Part shown: piece by piece, positions 1 to 9,216 of the stretch | How positions within the stretch are numbered: the stretch's first letter is position 1 | Layout of the letters: each line of letters starts with the position of its first letter | Source: JAIWNK01 sp964453115 | GTDB taxonomy: Bacteria > Chloroflexota > Anaerolineae > Anaerolineales > Anaerolineaceae | Length of the DNA: 64,000 bases | Direction: 5' to 3' | NCBI GenBank assembly: GCA_964453115.1 | Contig: CAYVRT010000015.1 | Coordinates: 25,326 to 89,325, forward strand | Notes under the pieces: model-generated | Told to the model about the DNA's origin: nothing | Database searches by the model: none | The model's input: only the letters and a program-made list of their open reading frames with translations | Program-made: the position numbers and the translations under genes

Positions 1-198
1 AACAACCTCCTGCGCCATTGCCCCCAGCCACTGCGCCACCATGGAGCGCCTGTTCTCCAGCACCGACTCAGCCATCTGACCATAAAAATGGATTGAGGAA
101 GGATTACCGAAAGAGTTATCCAGGCAATCATGCATTGCATCCAATGCACATGGATGCAGAGGCGCCGTTGCAGCATAGTCAAAATAAATCGCTGTCAT
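1..198 (-). CDS. Cysteine desulfurase, N-terminal part (cut by window edge)
   Basis: Reading leftward from the ATG at 198, 66 codons are open to the window edge. The product begins MTAIYFDYAATAPLHP and continues with a FGNPSSIH segment, both hallmarks of the amino end of class V PLP-dependent cysteine desulfurases (NifS/IscS/SufS type). These enzymes take sulfur from cysteine for Fe-S clusters, thiolated tRNA or, in some cases, selenium handling. The start codon overlaps the stop of the upstream gene as ATGA, so the two are probably translationally coupled. The PLP lysine and catalytic cysteine lie outside the window, so the subfamily cannot be decided. Confidence 0.85.
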   Translation of the reverse strand, partial: MTAIYFDYAATAPLHPCALDAMHDCLDNSFGNPSSIHFYGQMAESVLENRRSMVAQWLGAMAQEVV

Positions 199-1211
199 TT
201 ATCGGCACCGCGGGCTATTCCCGCTCCAACGCTCCAATCTCCCACAATCTCAAAAGACGCTCGATTCTTAGAGATGAGCGTCAGAGCTGGTTTGCCCTTC
301 TGTTCAATCACCACCTCGCATCGCGCAATCGCAGTACAAAAACAAAGTTTGCTATTGCCCGCCGGTTCCATAACTTTCAAAATTGTACAGGCATTCGGAA
401 CGGTCTCAAAAAAGCCCTTAACACTCAATTCACGGCCTGCCGAGGAAAAACCCCACCGCAATCCCTTCAAACTACTCCTTGCCATCAAAGCCTGTCCATT
501 GCTATTCAAAGACAAATCCTGCATTCCCAACCGCAAAACCATCATCGTTGCGGCAGGCATCCACAATGGCCCAGCTTTACTCTGCATCATGGCACATTCC
601 AATGTTGCCTGAGCGATCGAATCAAACCCAACCACCTGCCCCCACAACAAACGATCTGGATATTCACGCCCCCAATGATGCCCAATGCAGCCATTCCAGC
701 CCTCAATCAATACAGGTTCCCCATCCACCTGCAACAGCCCATCAAAAATTGCCCCTGGACTGGGCGTAATCATTTTAATCTTACCTCCACCGCTGTTATA
801 AGCCCCTTCAGGCATCAAAAGCAACGGAGCATTTGGCGCCCGATATTTCAACGCCCAAATCATCATATGCCCATCACTGTTTGCCGCCCCCCCCAATTTA
901 CTCGTCGTCAAAGTCGAAGCACCAATCCGAACCCGCATTTCAGTTGGCGAAAAACCACACTGCTCATCAGGCAGGGCCTCTTTGACCCGCACCACCCGGT
1001 TGTTCTCGCCATCGAAGTAAGAAACCGACAGCTCCCCTACCGTATGTTCCGAATGTCCCTTTGGACAAAACACCGTATAACGAATCCAAAACGCCAATGG
1101 TCGCTCTGGATGGTTGGCCTGAGCAAAATATACCTCATAATGCCCGGCTGTTGTCCCAGGATCAAATTGCAAACGGCTCGCCACACTTCGATCGCCAAAA
1201 CTATTGGCCAT
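195..1211 (-). CDS. Hypothetical protein, possibly lipocalin/CrtC-AttH-like
   Basis: A 338-residue protein with no signal peptide or membrane segment. It is rich in beta-type sequence and contains the stretch GWNGCIGHHWGREYPDRLLW around residue 170. That motif recalls the His/Trp-rich motif of the CrtC/AttH/tocopherol-cyclase group of double-lipocalin proteins. The match is from memory of motif style and is weak, so the function is unknown. A good Shine-Dalgarno (AGGAG) precedes the ATG at 1211. The gene overlaps the cysteine desulfurase start by four bases, suggesting one transcript. Confidence 0.55.
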   Translation of the reverse strand: MANSFGDRSVASRLQFDPGTTAGHYEVYFAQANHPERPLAFWIRYTVFCPKGHSEHTVGELSVSYFDGENNRVVRVKEALPDEQCGFSPTEMRVRIGASTLTTSKLGGAANSDGHMMIWALKYRAPNAPLLLMPEGAYNSGGGKIKMITPSPGAIFDGLLQVDGEPVLIEGWNGCIGHHWGREYPDRLLWGQVVGFDSIAQATLECAMMQSKAGPLWMPAATMMVLRLGMQDLSLNSNGQALMARSSLKGLRWGFSSAGRELSVKGFFETVPNACTILKVMEPAGNSKLCFCTAIARCEVVIEQKGKPALTLISKNRASFEIVGDWSVGAGIARGADK

Positions 1212-1320
1212 ACACTATCTCCTGTAAAGTCTTACTTAATCATACCACACTCCACCAATCTTTTAAGAAAATACATTCGACCTGCAACCCTCAGCGCCCA
1301 TCTCTTTCCCTTTCATATCG

Positions 1321-1329
1321 TGGTAAAAT
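1321..1329 (+). promoter_or_regulatory. Possible extended -10 promoter for the SGNH-propeller lipoprotein
   Basis: TGGTAAAAT fits an extended -10 element (TGnTAAAAT) about 37 bases before the ATG at 1366. No convincing -35 box was found. The 154-base gap is the divergent promoter region for this gene and the minus-strand gene that starts at 1211. Confidence 0.35.
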
Positions 1330-1365
1330 GTAGGGCGCATTTTCTTACAAACACAAAGGTACTGG

Positions 1366-3438
1366 ATGATCAAAAAACTCTCAAAAATTCTGGCATTTGG
1401 CCTTTTTATCTGCATCCTTGCCGGCTGCACCTCCCCAATCTCCACTGCCACCCCCCAACCTACACAAATCGAATCGGCACAGGCCAACAGCAGCACAGCA
1501 GTTTCAACACCCAATTCGTCAGCCACCACAGCTTCAGCCAACAACCCCACGCCGCAGGCCTCCACCACTGCCACCCATTATTATACCCCGACCCCCGATC
1601 TGCGCCCCAAACCAGAAGACTGGCAAAAATGGCCGATTGTCCCAAGCATCAGCGCCAATGCCGTTGCCATCTATCAAAAAGGACTGGCTCTCGGCAATGA
1701 CCCTACCCACTTTTCCAAGGTTGGCGATTGCCAAAGTATCAGCGAAGTCCTCCTCGGCATTTACGACCAGGAAATGTACATCGAGGTTTTCAAAAATCAA
1801 CCCGACTTGCAAGAAACCCTCTCACAATTCAAAGGCTCCTTCAATCGGGATGGCATGGCTGTTGAAGGCGGTTTTAATGCTGCCGCCGTCCTCTCACCCA
1901 TTTGGGCCAACCCCGATTACTGTCAAGCTGGCGAAACCCCCATCGAATGTGAATACCGCGTCCATCGTCCAAGTATTGCAATCATCAGCCTTGAAGTCTG
2001 GTGGAATGGTCGCTCACCAGAACAATATGAGAAATACATGCGCCGCATCATCGAATTTTTCATTGAACGTGGCGTTTTACCCATCCTTTCCACAAAAGCT
2101 GATAACGTAGAAGGCGATCATAGCATCAATTATGCCACTGCCCGCCTGGCCTATGAATATGACCTGCCCTTGTGGAACTTCTGGCTCGCTGCACAATCAT
2201 TACCCAATGGCGGACTTGACCCGATTCGCAATGATGGCTTTCATATCTCAACCGATGCCTGGTCTGTACGCAGCTACTCTGCCCTTGAAACTCTCAGCCT
2301 GGCCTGGAAAACAGCCCGTCAGGGGCAGCAAGCATCCTACCAACCCAGCGCCACCCCCACACCTCAACAGCAGGCCATGCGCTATCCAGAATTATCGCTT
2401 TCCAGCCTGCTAACCCCGGCCCCCAATGGACCAACCCGGGTTCTGTTTGATCTATCCGAACGGCAAGGTAACACAGCCAACAGCGTTGGCATCTTCATCC
2501 TTGATACCAATACTGGACAGGTCAATCAACTCATCGAAGCTGGCTATTACCTGCAAGCACTTTCCCCCGATGGCAACCAAATGCTCATCAGTCAGGGCAA
2601 CTTACTCTACCAGGTCGCATTTGATACTGGAAACCGTCAACTCATCAGCAATCAATTTTTCTCTCCCGCCACCAGCGGCGGCGCAGCCTATGCTCGCAAT
2701 GGACAATCCATCTTCTACATCACCGGCACGCCAAGCGCCACAGTCCTTACCTATCAGCCGTTCAATGGAACGCCCATCGCCCTCACCCCACAAGGCACAA
2801 ACCCGATTGAAATTCTCTCCATCACAACAACCCAATCCGTCTATTGGCTGCAAGGTTCTTGCACGATTAATGGGGATTGTCATGGTGAAAGCACCTGGTT
2901 TTCCGAGAACAACGCCACCCCTCCGCAACCAATCGCTGTTAATCGTCCCAGCCTCTCCCCTGATGAAACACTCATTGCCTATACGCAACAATCCTCGGTT
3001 GACTTAAGCAAATTTTCCTTTTCCGACCCGGCTTTGCAAGCCCCTGTTGAAGTCTACCTTTCCGGCAACCATGTTCTGCAATACACCTGGTCACCCGATA
3101 GCAATTGGATTTCCGTCATGACCTCTGTCCGAAACGACTATTCCGGCAAGAACCTCAGCATCCGCCAATTCCTGGTAGACCGATCCTACGGACGCGCCTT
3201 CCTCCACACCGAATCCAATGGCCTCAACCCACTTTCCATCTGGTCACCCAACGGTCAACAAATTCTCAAACTGGCCTCCATTCGCACCTCTGAAACGCCT
3301 GAAGACGAATCCACCTACATCAGCATCCAGCTTGTAGATGTCCAAAACGGAGCCAATCAGCTTGACCTGACCTCTCAGGCTGGCTTGCAAAGCCCTCATT
3401 TCCTGTCCATTCACAATCTTTTCTGGCTGCCGCGGTAG
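1366..3438 (+). CDS. Lipoprotein with SGNH-hydrolase-like domain and TolB-like propeller
   Basis: 690 residues. A lipoprotein signal peptide ends in LAGC with lipidated Cys21. A Thr/Ser/Pro/Ala-rich linker follows to about residue 75. Residues about 80-320 closely resemble the whole mature part of the lipoprotein at 14780-15781: both contain a VGDCQS- or VGDCLS-like motif, a GSFNR segment, GETP..CEYR.HRP and KADN.EG.HS. This region looks like an SGNH/GDSL hydrolase fold, but the catalytic triad is not proven. Residues about 350-690 carry repeated LSPDGNQ, WSPDSNW and WSPNGQQ motifs typical of TolB/WD40-like beta-propellers. It is probably anchored outside the membrane. The ACP and acyl-AMP ligase genes follow closely, suggesting a shared transcript. 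Confidence 0.75.
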   Translation: MIKKLSKILAFGLFICILAGCTSPISTATPQPTQIESAQANSSTAVSTPNSSATTASANNPTPQASTTATHYYTPTPDLRPKPEDWQKWPIVPSISANAVAIYQKGLALGNDPTHFSKVGDCQSISEVLLGIYDQEMYIEVFKNQPDLQETLSQFKGSFNRDGMAVEGGFNAAAVLSPIWANPDYCQAGETPIECEYRVHRPSIAIISLEVWWNGRSPEQYEKYMRRIIEFFIERGVLPILSTKADNVEGDHSINYATARLAYEYDLPLWNFWLAAQSLPNGGLDPIRNDGFHISTDAWSVRSYSALETLSLAWKTARQGQQASYQPSATPTPQQQAMRYPELSLSSLLTPAPNGPTRVLFDLSERQGNTANSVGIFILDTNTGQVNQLIEAGYYLQALSPDGNQMLISQGNLLYQVAFDTGNRQLISNQFFSPATSGGAAYARNGQSIFYITGTPSATVLTYQPFNGTPIALTPQGTNPIEILSITTTQSVYWLQGSCTINGDCHGESTWFSENNATPPQPIAVNRPSLSPDETLIAYTQQSSVDLSKFSFSDPALQAPVEVYLSGNHVLQYTWSPDSNWISVMTSVRNDYSGKNLSIRQFLVDRSYGRAFLHTESNGLNPLSIWSPNGQQILKLASIRTSETPEDESTYISIQLVDVQNGANQLDLTSQAGLQSPHFLSIHNLFWLPR

Positions 3439-3466
3439 CCCTCTATTTCACTCAAGGAGCTTTCCC

Positions 3467-3715
3467 ATGTCCACAGACGAATTGATTTCCAATCTTGCCC
3501 AGCAAATCGCCGCAAAAATTCTCAAGCGGCCTGACAAAAAAATCGGCCCCGATGATTCCATCATCTCCAGCGGCCTGATTGACTCCTTCAATCTCGTTGA
3601 CCTGAGCATCCTGGTTGAAGAGGGGTTTGGCGTCAGGCTGGATGATTCTGAATTGAACGCCCAAACCTTTGATACAATTCGACAACTCGCCGCACTGATT
3701 GAGGCTCGTCAGTGA
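3467..3715 (+). CDS. Acyl carrier protein
   Basis: 82 residues, acidic and helical. The motif GLIDSFNL contains Ser40, the expected attachment site for 4'-phosphopantetheine. An AAGGAG ribosome site precedes the ATG. The next gene starts within its stop codon (GTGA overlap), so it is coupled to an acyl-AMP ligase. The pair resembles stand-alone ACP/ligase loading modules rather than the fatty-acid-synthase AcpP, whose motif is normally DSLD. The acyl group and its final acceptor are unknown. Confidence 0.85.
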   Translation: MSTDELISNLAQQIAAKILKRPDKKIGPDDSIISSGLIDSFNLVDLSILVEEGFGVRLDDSELNAQTFDTIRQLAALIEARQ

Positions 3716-5385
3716 CAACCTTTGCCAAAATACTACAACGCGCCTATCACGAACGCCCCAATCAAACTGCCCTCACCCTGTTAACCACCGGGCACCCCGA
3801 TACCCCCATCACCACCGCCCAGTTGCTCCAGGGAGCTGCCGGCTATGCCAAAACCCTGCATCAGCAAGGAGTTCAGCCCGGCGAAATCGTCATCCTCATC
3901 TTGCAACACAGCCCAGACCTGATCTATGCCTATTTTGGCTGCATTCTGTATGGCGCCATCCCATCCATCATGCCCTTCCTGACCGAAAAGCTGCTCCCCG
4001 AACGCTATCGTTCCGACCTTGCAGCACTCGTCAGCGTCACCCAGCCATCCACCATCATTACCTACCCAGACTTTGAACCCGAAGTACATGCCGCTCTTCA
4101 ATCGGGCAGTTCGGTTCGCACCGTCATCCTTTGCACCCAGGCAAGCGCTCCATGTCTGCCCGACTTTACAACCCTCCCCGGCATCTTGCGCCGCCCCGAA
4201 GACATTGCCCTCTTACAACATTCCTCAGGCACCACAGGTCTTCAAAAAGGCGTTGCCCTATCCCATCAGGCTATTCATAACCAATTGGAAAGCTACAGCA
4301 AGGCCATTGGACTAAACGATCAAGATGTCATTGTCAGCTGGTTGCCTCTCTACCATGATATGGGCCTCATCGCCGGATTCCTCATGCCAATTCTGCACGG
4401 AATTCCGCTCATCCTCATGTCTCCATTCGATTGGGTACGTTCTCCCGTTCGTCTCATGCAGGCCGTCTCAAACTACCGCGGCACACTCACCTGGCTGCCC
4501 AACTTTGCCTATAATTTTTGCGCTCAAAAATCACGAACTCGCGACCTGGAAGGCCTGGACCTTTCCTCCTGGCGCGCCGTCATCAACTGCTCTGAACCCA
4601 TGCGCTGGGAAAGCCAACAAAACTTCTTACAACGCCTTCAACCCTATGGATTAAAACCGTCTGCCCTTTGCACCTGCTACGCCATGGCAGAAAACGTTTT
4701 TGCTGTCACACAAGGTGGAATAGGTCATCCTGTCACTGTCGAATCTATCAATCGCGATGCATTGCAAACCCGACGATTGGCTCCGCTTGCCCAACCCGGC
4801 GAAGCAGCAGTCAACATGCTCTCAGCCGGACATCCCATCGCCGGTGTTTCTGTTCGAATCCTGGATGAAACCGGGCAAGAACTGCCAGAGCGTGCTATTG
4901 GCGAAATTGCCATTCAAAGCCACTGTATGCTCAGCGAATATTATCATCGCCCCGACGCCACCGCCAAAGCACTGGTCAATGGCTGGTATCTGACCGGCGA
5001 TCTGGGCTATATCGTCAATAGCGAATTGTATATCACCGGGCGCAAAAAAGACCTCATCATCGTTGGTGGCAAAAACATCTACCCCCAAGACCTGGAACTT
5101 CTCGCAATGGAAGTTCCAGGTGTCCACACTGGACGTGTCAGCGCTTTCGGAATCTTCAATGAAGATACCGGCACCGAGGATGTTGTCATTGTAGCTGAGG
5201 CCGACACCCAGGATCCTGCCGAGCGCGACGCCATTGCCGAACAAATTCGCCAGGTTGTCACTCGCGGCTCTGCAATCGCTCTGCGCAATGTATACATTGT
5301 TGACCGGCACTGGCTCATCAAAACCAGCAGTGGAAAAACAGCCCGCTCGGCCAACAAAGAAAAATACCTCTCTGAAATCGGGTAA
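3712..5385 (+). CDS. Fatty acyl-AMP ligase-like adenylating enzyme
   Basis: 557 residues with a GTG start at 3712 that overlaps the ACP stop. The ANL-superfamily core is clear: the P-loop-like motif SSGTTGLQKG near residue 175, LPLYHDMG, the motif GWYLTGDLGY with the conserved Asp, and GRKKDLIIVGGKNIYPQD before the C-terminal lid. The LPLYHDMGLI segment and overall layout fit fatty acyl-AMP ligases (FAAL), which activate acids as acyl-adenylates and pass them to an ACP instead of CoA. The adjacent ACP supports this. A terminator follows at once, so this is the last gene of the unit. An acyl-CoA ligase role is the alternative. Confidence 0.85.
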   Translation: MTTFAKILQRAYHERPNQTALTLLTTGHPDTPITTAQLLQGAAGYAKTLHQQGVQPGEIVILILQHSPDLIYAYFGCILYGAIPSIMPFLTEKLLPERYRSDLAALVSVTQPSTIITYPDFEPEVHAALQSGSSVRTVILCTQASAPCLPDFTTLPGILRRPEDIALLQHSSGTTGLQKGVALSHQAIHNQLESYSKAIGLNDQDVIVSWLPLYHDMGLIAGFLMPILHGIPLILMSPFDWVRSPVRLMQAVSNYRGTLTWLPNFAYNFCAQKSRTRDLEGLDLSSWRAVINCSEPMRWESQQNFLQRLQPYGLKPSALCTCYAMAENVFAVTQGGIGHPVTVESINRDALQTRRLAPLAQPGEAAVNMLSAGHPIAGVSVRILDETGQELPERAIGEIAIQSHCMLSEYYHRPDATAKALVNGWYLTGDLGYIVNSELYITGRKKDLIIVGGKNIYPQDLELLAMEVPGVHTGRVSAFGIFNEDTGTEDVVIVAEADTQDPAERDAIAEQIRQVVTRGSAIALRNVYIVDRHWLIKTSSGKTARSANKEKYLSEIG

Positions 5386-5400
5386 TTACGTCCCAACCAC

Positions 5401-5431
5401 AAAAAAGCGCCTTTCAGAAAGGCGCTTTTTT
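5401..5431 (+). terminator. Rho-independent terminator after the acyl-AMP ligase gene
   Basis: A near-perfect 15-base inverted repeat (5401-5415 with 5417-5431) contains a GCGCCTTTC / GAAAGGCGC stem flanked by A and T runs. It lies 16 bases after the ligase stop, and the trailing six T residues fit an intrinsic terminator on the plus strand. Confidence 0.85.
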
Positions 5432-5516
5432 AATATTACAAGCGCTATGCTTTGCAGCCGGCTTGATATATAATGAATCTGGTAATTGCTATAAGAACTC
5501 AGCTGAAAGGAAAATC

Positions 5517-7859
5517 ATGAGGAAGACCCTCATCCGTCTTAGCATTGCTCTTGCACTCACACTCTTTTTCACAGCTGTGTTGCATTGGCTTGCCGCGGCC
5601 CAAACAACGCCCTCAAAAACCCTTCTTCGAGTAGCAGCAGACCAAAACTACCCGCCTTTCTCATTTATCGAAGAAGACACCCCTACCGGTTTTGATATCG
5701 AACTCCTCCAGGCAATTGCCGACACCCAAAACCTGGACCTGGAAATTGAAATGCTCCCCTGGGCTGAAGCCCGTCGTAAACTTGAACTGGGCGAAGTAGA
5801 TATAATTGCTGGAATGGCCTACTCCCCTGAACGCGATCAGAACTATGATTTTAGTATCGCCACGACTCAAATCACCTTTGATATCTTCATCCGGCGCGGC
5901 GAAAACATTCGCTCAATCAGCGATCTGGAAAGCAAAACCATCATTGTCCAGCAGGGCGGCGCCATGCAGGATTGGCTTACAAAACAATCCTTTGCTTATG
6001 ATCTCATCGTAGTTCAAGATATGCCACAAGCCTTACAAGCTCTCTCAATGGGCCAGGGCGATTGCGCCTTACTCAACAAAAATCAAGCTCTCTATTTGAT
6101 TGAACGTTACGGCATGGTCAAAGTTATTCCCGCAGGAATCCAAATTGCCTACCAGGATTACGCCATTGCCGTCAGACAAGGCAACACCGAGCTTCTCGCA
6201 ATCCTCAATGAAGGCTTGTATGTCCTGGAAAGCAACGGCGACTATCACAGGTTGCATGAAAAATGGTTCGGAATTTATGAAAAATCTTCATTCTGGGCAG
6301 CCAATTGGTACCTCTTCGCCAGCCTTGGACTTGTTATCATCTTGTTAATTGGCTTCATTCTATGGTCACAAACCCTGCAACACGAGGTTAAAAACCGCAC
6401 TCAAGACCTCGCAAACAGTGAGCAGCGCTATCGGCTCATCATCGAAAACGCCACCGAAGGCATTCTCATTATCGTCAATGGTCGGATTGTTCTTTCAAAC
6501 CCATACGCAGCCCGTCTGCTTGAGCAAGAACAATTATCTTCTAAAGATCTGCAAAATTTTATCCACCTCAAAGATCGTGAAAAACTGCGCCGCGTCTGGG
6601 AAACCTGCTCACAAGAACCAGGAATCACCCAAGAATACACCTTGCGTCCAAATTCTCGTTCCTCCACTTTGCTTAAATTCTCATCCGTTGGCATTCAATG
6701 GATGGGAGAATCAGCCGTTCTGACCATGTTCTATGATATAACCCAGGAAAAACATACCGAACAAAACCTGCAACAGCAAATCGCCCAACTTGATATTCTG
6801 CGCGCAATTGATATTTCCATCACCAATGGAATGCCGCTATCCACTACACTACAATTATTATGTGAAAAACTAGTCGAAACGCTCAAGATAGATAGCGCCG
6901 ATATCCTGGTACTCAACGAAGAGCAAAACCGTCTTTACTATTTTGCCGAAACTGGTTTTCAAACCCCAACCCCGCCCAATTTAAGCATTGACTTAGACCA
7001 TAGCTATGCTGGGCGCGCCATTCGAAACCGACGCATGATAGTCGCACCTCTATCCAATACCGATAGTCTGACGCTTTTGGGCTGCCCGCAACGAGAAAAG
7101 GAGCGTTTTGTCACTTGCTACGTCCAACCGCTGATCGCAAAAGGCAAAGTCAACGGCGTGGTCGAAATCTTCAGCCGCACAACACTGCAACCCAACGAAG
7201 AATGGTTCGACTTCCTGGCAACAATGGCCGGTCAGGCCGCCATTGCCATTGATAACCACCTGCTCGTCACCGGCCTGCAAACCCTCAACCAGGAACTCTC
7301 CCAGGCCTATGATGCTACCATCCAGGGCTGGGCCCACGCCCTGGAACTGCGCAGCGCCGAGGCCGATGACCACACCCGACGCCTCCTGGCAATGACCCTG
7401 CGGCTTGCTCGGCTTCTCGGCGTCGAAGAAAGCAAAATGGTTCACATCCGGCGCGGCATCATCCTCCACGACATTGGCAAAATGGCAATTCCTGATCGCA
7501 TCCTGCTCAAGCCAGGCCCACTCACAGTTGAAGAATGGATCATCATGCGTCAACATCCCCAATACGCCTATAGCCTGCTCTCCTCCATTCCCTACTTGCG
7601 ACCTGCACTTGAAATTCCCTACAGCCACCACGAGCATTGGGATGGTTCCGGCTACCCGCTTGGATTAAGCGGCGAATCGATCCCGCTTGCTGCCCGTATT
7701 TTTGCCGTTATAGATGTGTGGGATGCACTAACCCATGACCGAGTCTATCGCTCTGGCTGGCCGAAGAAAAAAGCCATTGAATACATTCAGGAACGCACTG
7801 GAACCCAGTTTGACCCACAAGTCATTGCCGCTTTCCTGGCAATGCTGAACGAAGATTAA
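5517..7859 (+). CDS. Membrane receptor: periplasmic binding domain, PAS, GAF and HD-GYP phosphodiesterase
   Basis: 780 residues. The ATG at 5517 is chosen because GAAAGG precedes it and a signal peptide follows; an upstream TTG in frame lacks support. Order: signal peptide (1-28), family-3 solute-binding domain (about 32-255), one membrane helix (264-285), PAS domain (about 300-410), GAF domain (about 440-590) and HD-GYP domain (about 615-775). The last has ILHDIGKMAIPD and HHEHWDGSGYP, the full HD and GYP signatures, so cyclic-di-GMP hydrolysis is expected. The outer domain resembles amino-acid sensors such as those of BvgS-type kinases. It probably turns an extracellular ligand signal into lower c-di-GMP. 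A TATAAT box lies at 5469-5474. Confidence 0.9.
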   Translation: MRKTLIRLSIALALTLFFTAVLHWLAAAQTTPSKTLLRVAADQNYPPFSFIEEDTPTGFDIELLQAIADTQNLDLEIEMLPWAEARRKLELGEVDIIAGMAYSPERDQNYDFSIATTQITFDIFIRRGENIRSISDLESKTIIVQQGGAMQDWLTKQSFAYDLIVVQDMPQALQALSMGQGDCALLNKNQALYLIERYGMVKVIPAGIQIAYQDYAIAVRQGNTELLAILNEGLYVLESNGDYHRLHEKWFGIYEKSSFWAANWYLFASLGLVIILLIGFILWSQTLQHEVKNRTQDLANSEQRYRLIIENATEGILIIVNGRIVLSNPYAARLLEQEQLSSKDLQNFIHLKDREKLRRVWETCSQEPGITQEYTLRPNSRSSTLLKFSSVGIQWMGESAVLTMFYDITQEKHTEQNLQQQIAQLDILRAIDISITNGMPLSTTLQLLCEKLVETLKIDSADILVLNEEQNRLYYFAETGFQTPTPPNLSIDLDHSYAGRAIRNRRMIVAPLSNTDSLTLLGCPQREKERFVTCYVQPLIAKGKVNGVVEIFSRTTLQPNEEWFDFLATMAGQAAIAIDNHLLVTGLQTLNQELSQAYDATIQGWAHALELRSAEADDHTRRLLAMTLRLARLLGVEESKMVHIRRGIILHDIGKMAIPDRILLKPGPLTVEEWIIMRQHPQYAYSLLSSIPYLRPALEIPYSHHEHWDGSGYPLGLSGESIPLAARIFAVIDVWDALTHDRVYRSGWPKKKAIEYIQERTGTQFDPQVIAAFLAMLNED

Positions 7860-7873
7860 CCACACACCCTCGC

Positions 7874-9124
7874 TCAGTCCGACTCCAAACGCCAGATAGC
7901 ATCTGTCTCGTTAAATCGAGCCGCCAGCCAAATTTGCCCTTCAGCATCCTGCCACACGGAATAAATTCTCAAGCGAGCCACCTCGCGCCATTCATCCTCA
8001 ACCAGTCGAGCAATCGCCTGACTGCCAAATAACCATGTATTCCCCTGCCTGTCAAACAAAACCTGTCCATGCTCCAATGCCTCAAGTCCATTCACCATCT
8101 GCCATTTACCATCAAGCCAATGGTAGCGCTGGCTCATCACATCACAACCAGATTTCCCACACAATCCAAATAAGGGCCAAACACCCCCATGTGCATCCAT
8201 CGCCAGTTCACGCACAAAAGCATGGCGCAATTCGCCATCAAGCATTGGTGCAGTCCAGGGCTGCCAACTGCCCATCGAACGCAGCCAGAGCGTCCCATCC
8301 ACCCCAACCCATAACCGTCCCAATGCATCAAAACCCATACCTTGCACACAGCCCAACGCAGGCAAATCACCAGACTGCCAGCGCAGACCATCGAACCAGC
8401 GTAAGCCCCCCCCGCCAACCGGCTCATCCGCCAGATAATGACACGTCCCCACCCAAACAGCATCACCGGTTGGAGAAACCGCCATGCTGATCAAAACTTG
8501 TATTGCAGCCCGCTCTACCAAAGTCAGGCCCATCTCCTCCTGTGAATATACTCGCCAGCGGCGTCCATCAAACCGTCGCACATCTTGGGCAGTCACCAAC
8601 CAATACCCACCTGCCTCATCTTGATACATACCAGGCTGCGCTGGATCTTGGCCCTCATCTACCGCAAACCAATACCAGCCCTGCCCGGCATCATAGTCAA
8701 CCCAATTCAATCCATCCCAGGCCAAAATTTGGCCTCGCTGTGAATCAATGACCCAAATACGCCCCTCTCCATCCGGCCCAACCACAAAATCCCAAAACCG
8801 TGCCAGGTAAGCTCTTCGTTCATTCGCAAAAATGCGCCCTACCCCCCGATCAGAAGCCAACCACAACACATCATCATTGCCAACAAACACATTCGTCACA
8901 ACACCAGGCAACAATGGCTCAATTGCTGTAACCAGTCGCAAAAAAGTTGTATCCCCAACCGGCGTAACCGTTGGAGAGAAAAGCATTCCATCTTCCTCCA
9001 TCGGGAAAGCAGTTGCCGTCAAAACAGCTGGCAACAACACCGGTTCCGGCTGAGCAAAGACTTGCAAAACCGGCTGACACCCCATCAGGGAACCAACCAA
9101 CAACAAAAGCAGCCATTTTTTCAT
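7874..9124 (-). CDS. Lipoprotein with two-component-regulator-type propeller repeats
   Basis: 416 residues from the ATG at 9124, chosen because it starts the lipoprotein signal MKKWLLLLLVGSLMGC (lipidated Cys16); an in-frame ATG three codons upstream is also possible. The mature part holds repeated short blades with motifs such as LWLASDRGVGRIF, IWVID, LWVGVDGTLWL and IWLAARF, as in the Reg_prop beta-propellers found in sensor proteins. No output domain is present, so it is probably a surface-anchored binding or scaffold protein. It converges on the HD-GYP receptor gene with a gap of only 14 bases. Confidence 0.75.
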   Translation of the reverse strand: MKKWLLLLLVGSLMGCQPVLQVFAQPEPVLLPAVLTATAFPMEEDGMLFSPTVTPVGDTTFLRLVTAIEPLLPGVVTNVFVGNDDVLWLASDRGVGRIFANERRAYLARFWDFVVGPDGEGRIWVIDSQRGQILAWDGLNWVDYDAGQGWYWFAVDEGQDPAQPGMYQDEAGGYWLVTAQDVRRFDGRRWRVYSQEEMGLTLVERAAIQVLISMAVSPTGDAVWVGTCHYLADEPVGGGGLRWFDGLRWQSGDLPALGCVQGMGFDALGRLWVGVDGTLWLRSMGSWQPWTAPMLDGELRHAFVRELAMDAHGGVWPLFGLCGKSGCDVMSQRYHWLDGKWQMVNGLEALEHGQVLFDRQGNTWLFGSQAIARLVEDEWREVARLRIYSVWQDAEGQIWLAARFNETDAIWRLESD

Positions 9125-9181
9125 ACTTCTCATTGTACGCCAGACTGACGAAAATTTTAATCTTAAATCACCCAAAAACTA

Positions 9182-9210
9182 TTGACTCTTAAGGTGAAAG
9201 TCTCTATACT
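9182..9210 (+). promoter_or_regulatory. Strong sigma-70 type promoter of the candidate RNA gene
   Basis: TTGACT (9182-9187) and TATACT (9205-9210) are separated by exactly 17 bases. Transcription would begin near 9217. There is no credible protein gene downstream before the terminator at 9587-9624. Confidence 0.7.
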
Positions 9211-9216
9211 GAATTC

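Noticed and set aside
18..1700. A 560-codon open frame on the plus strand
   Set aside because: It is antisense to the lipocalin-like gene and the cysteine desulfurase and overlaps the start of the lipoprotein gene. Its product is rich in His, Pro, Gln and Arg and has no domain.
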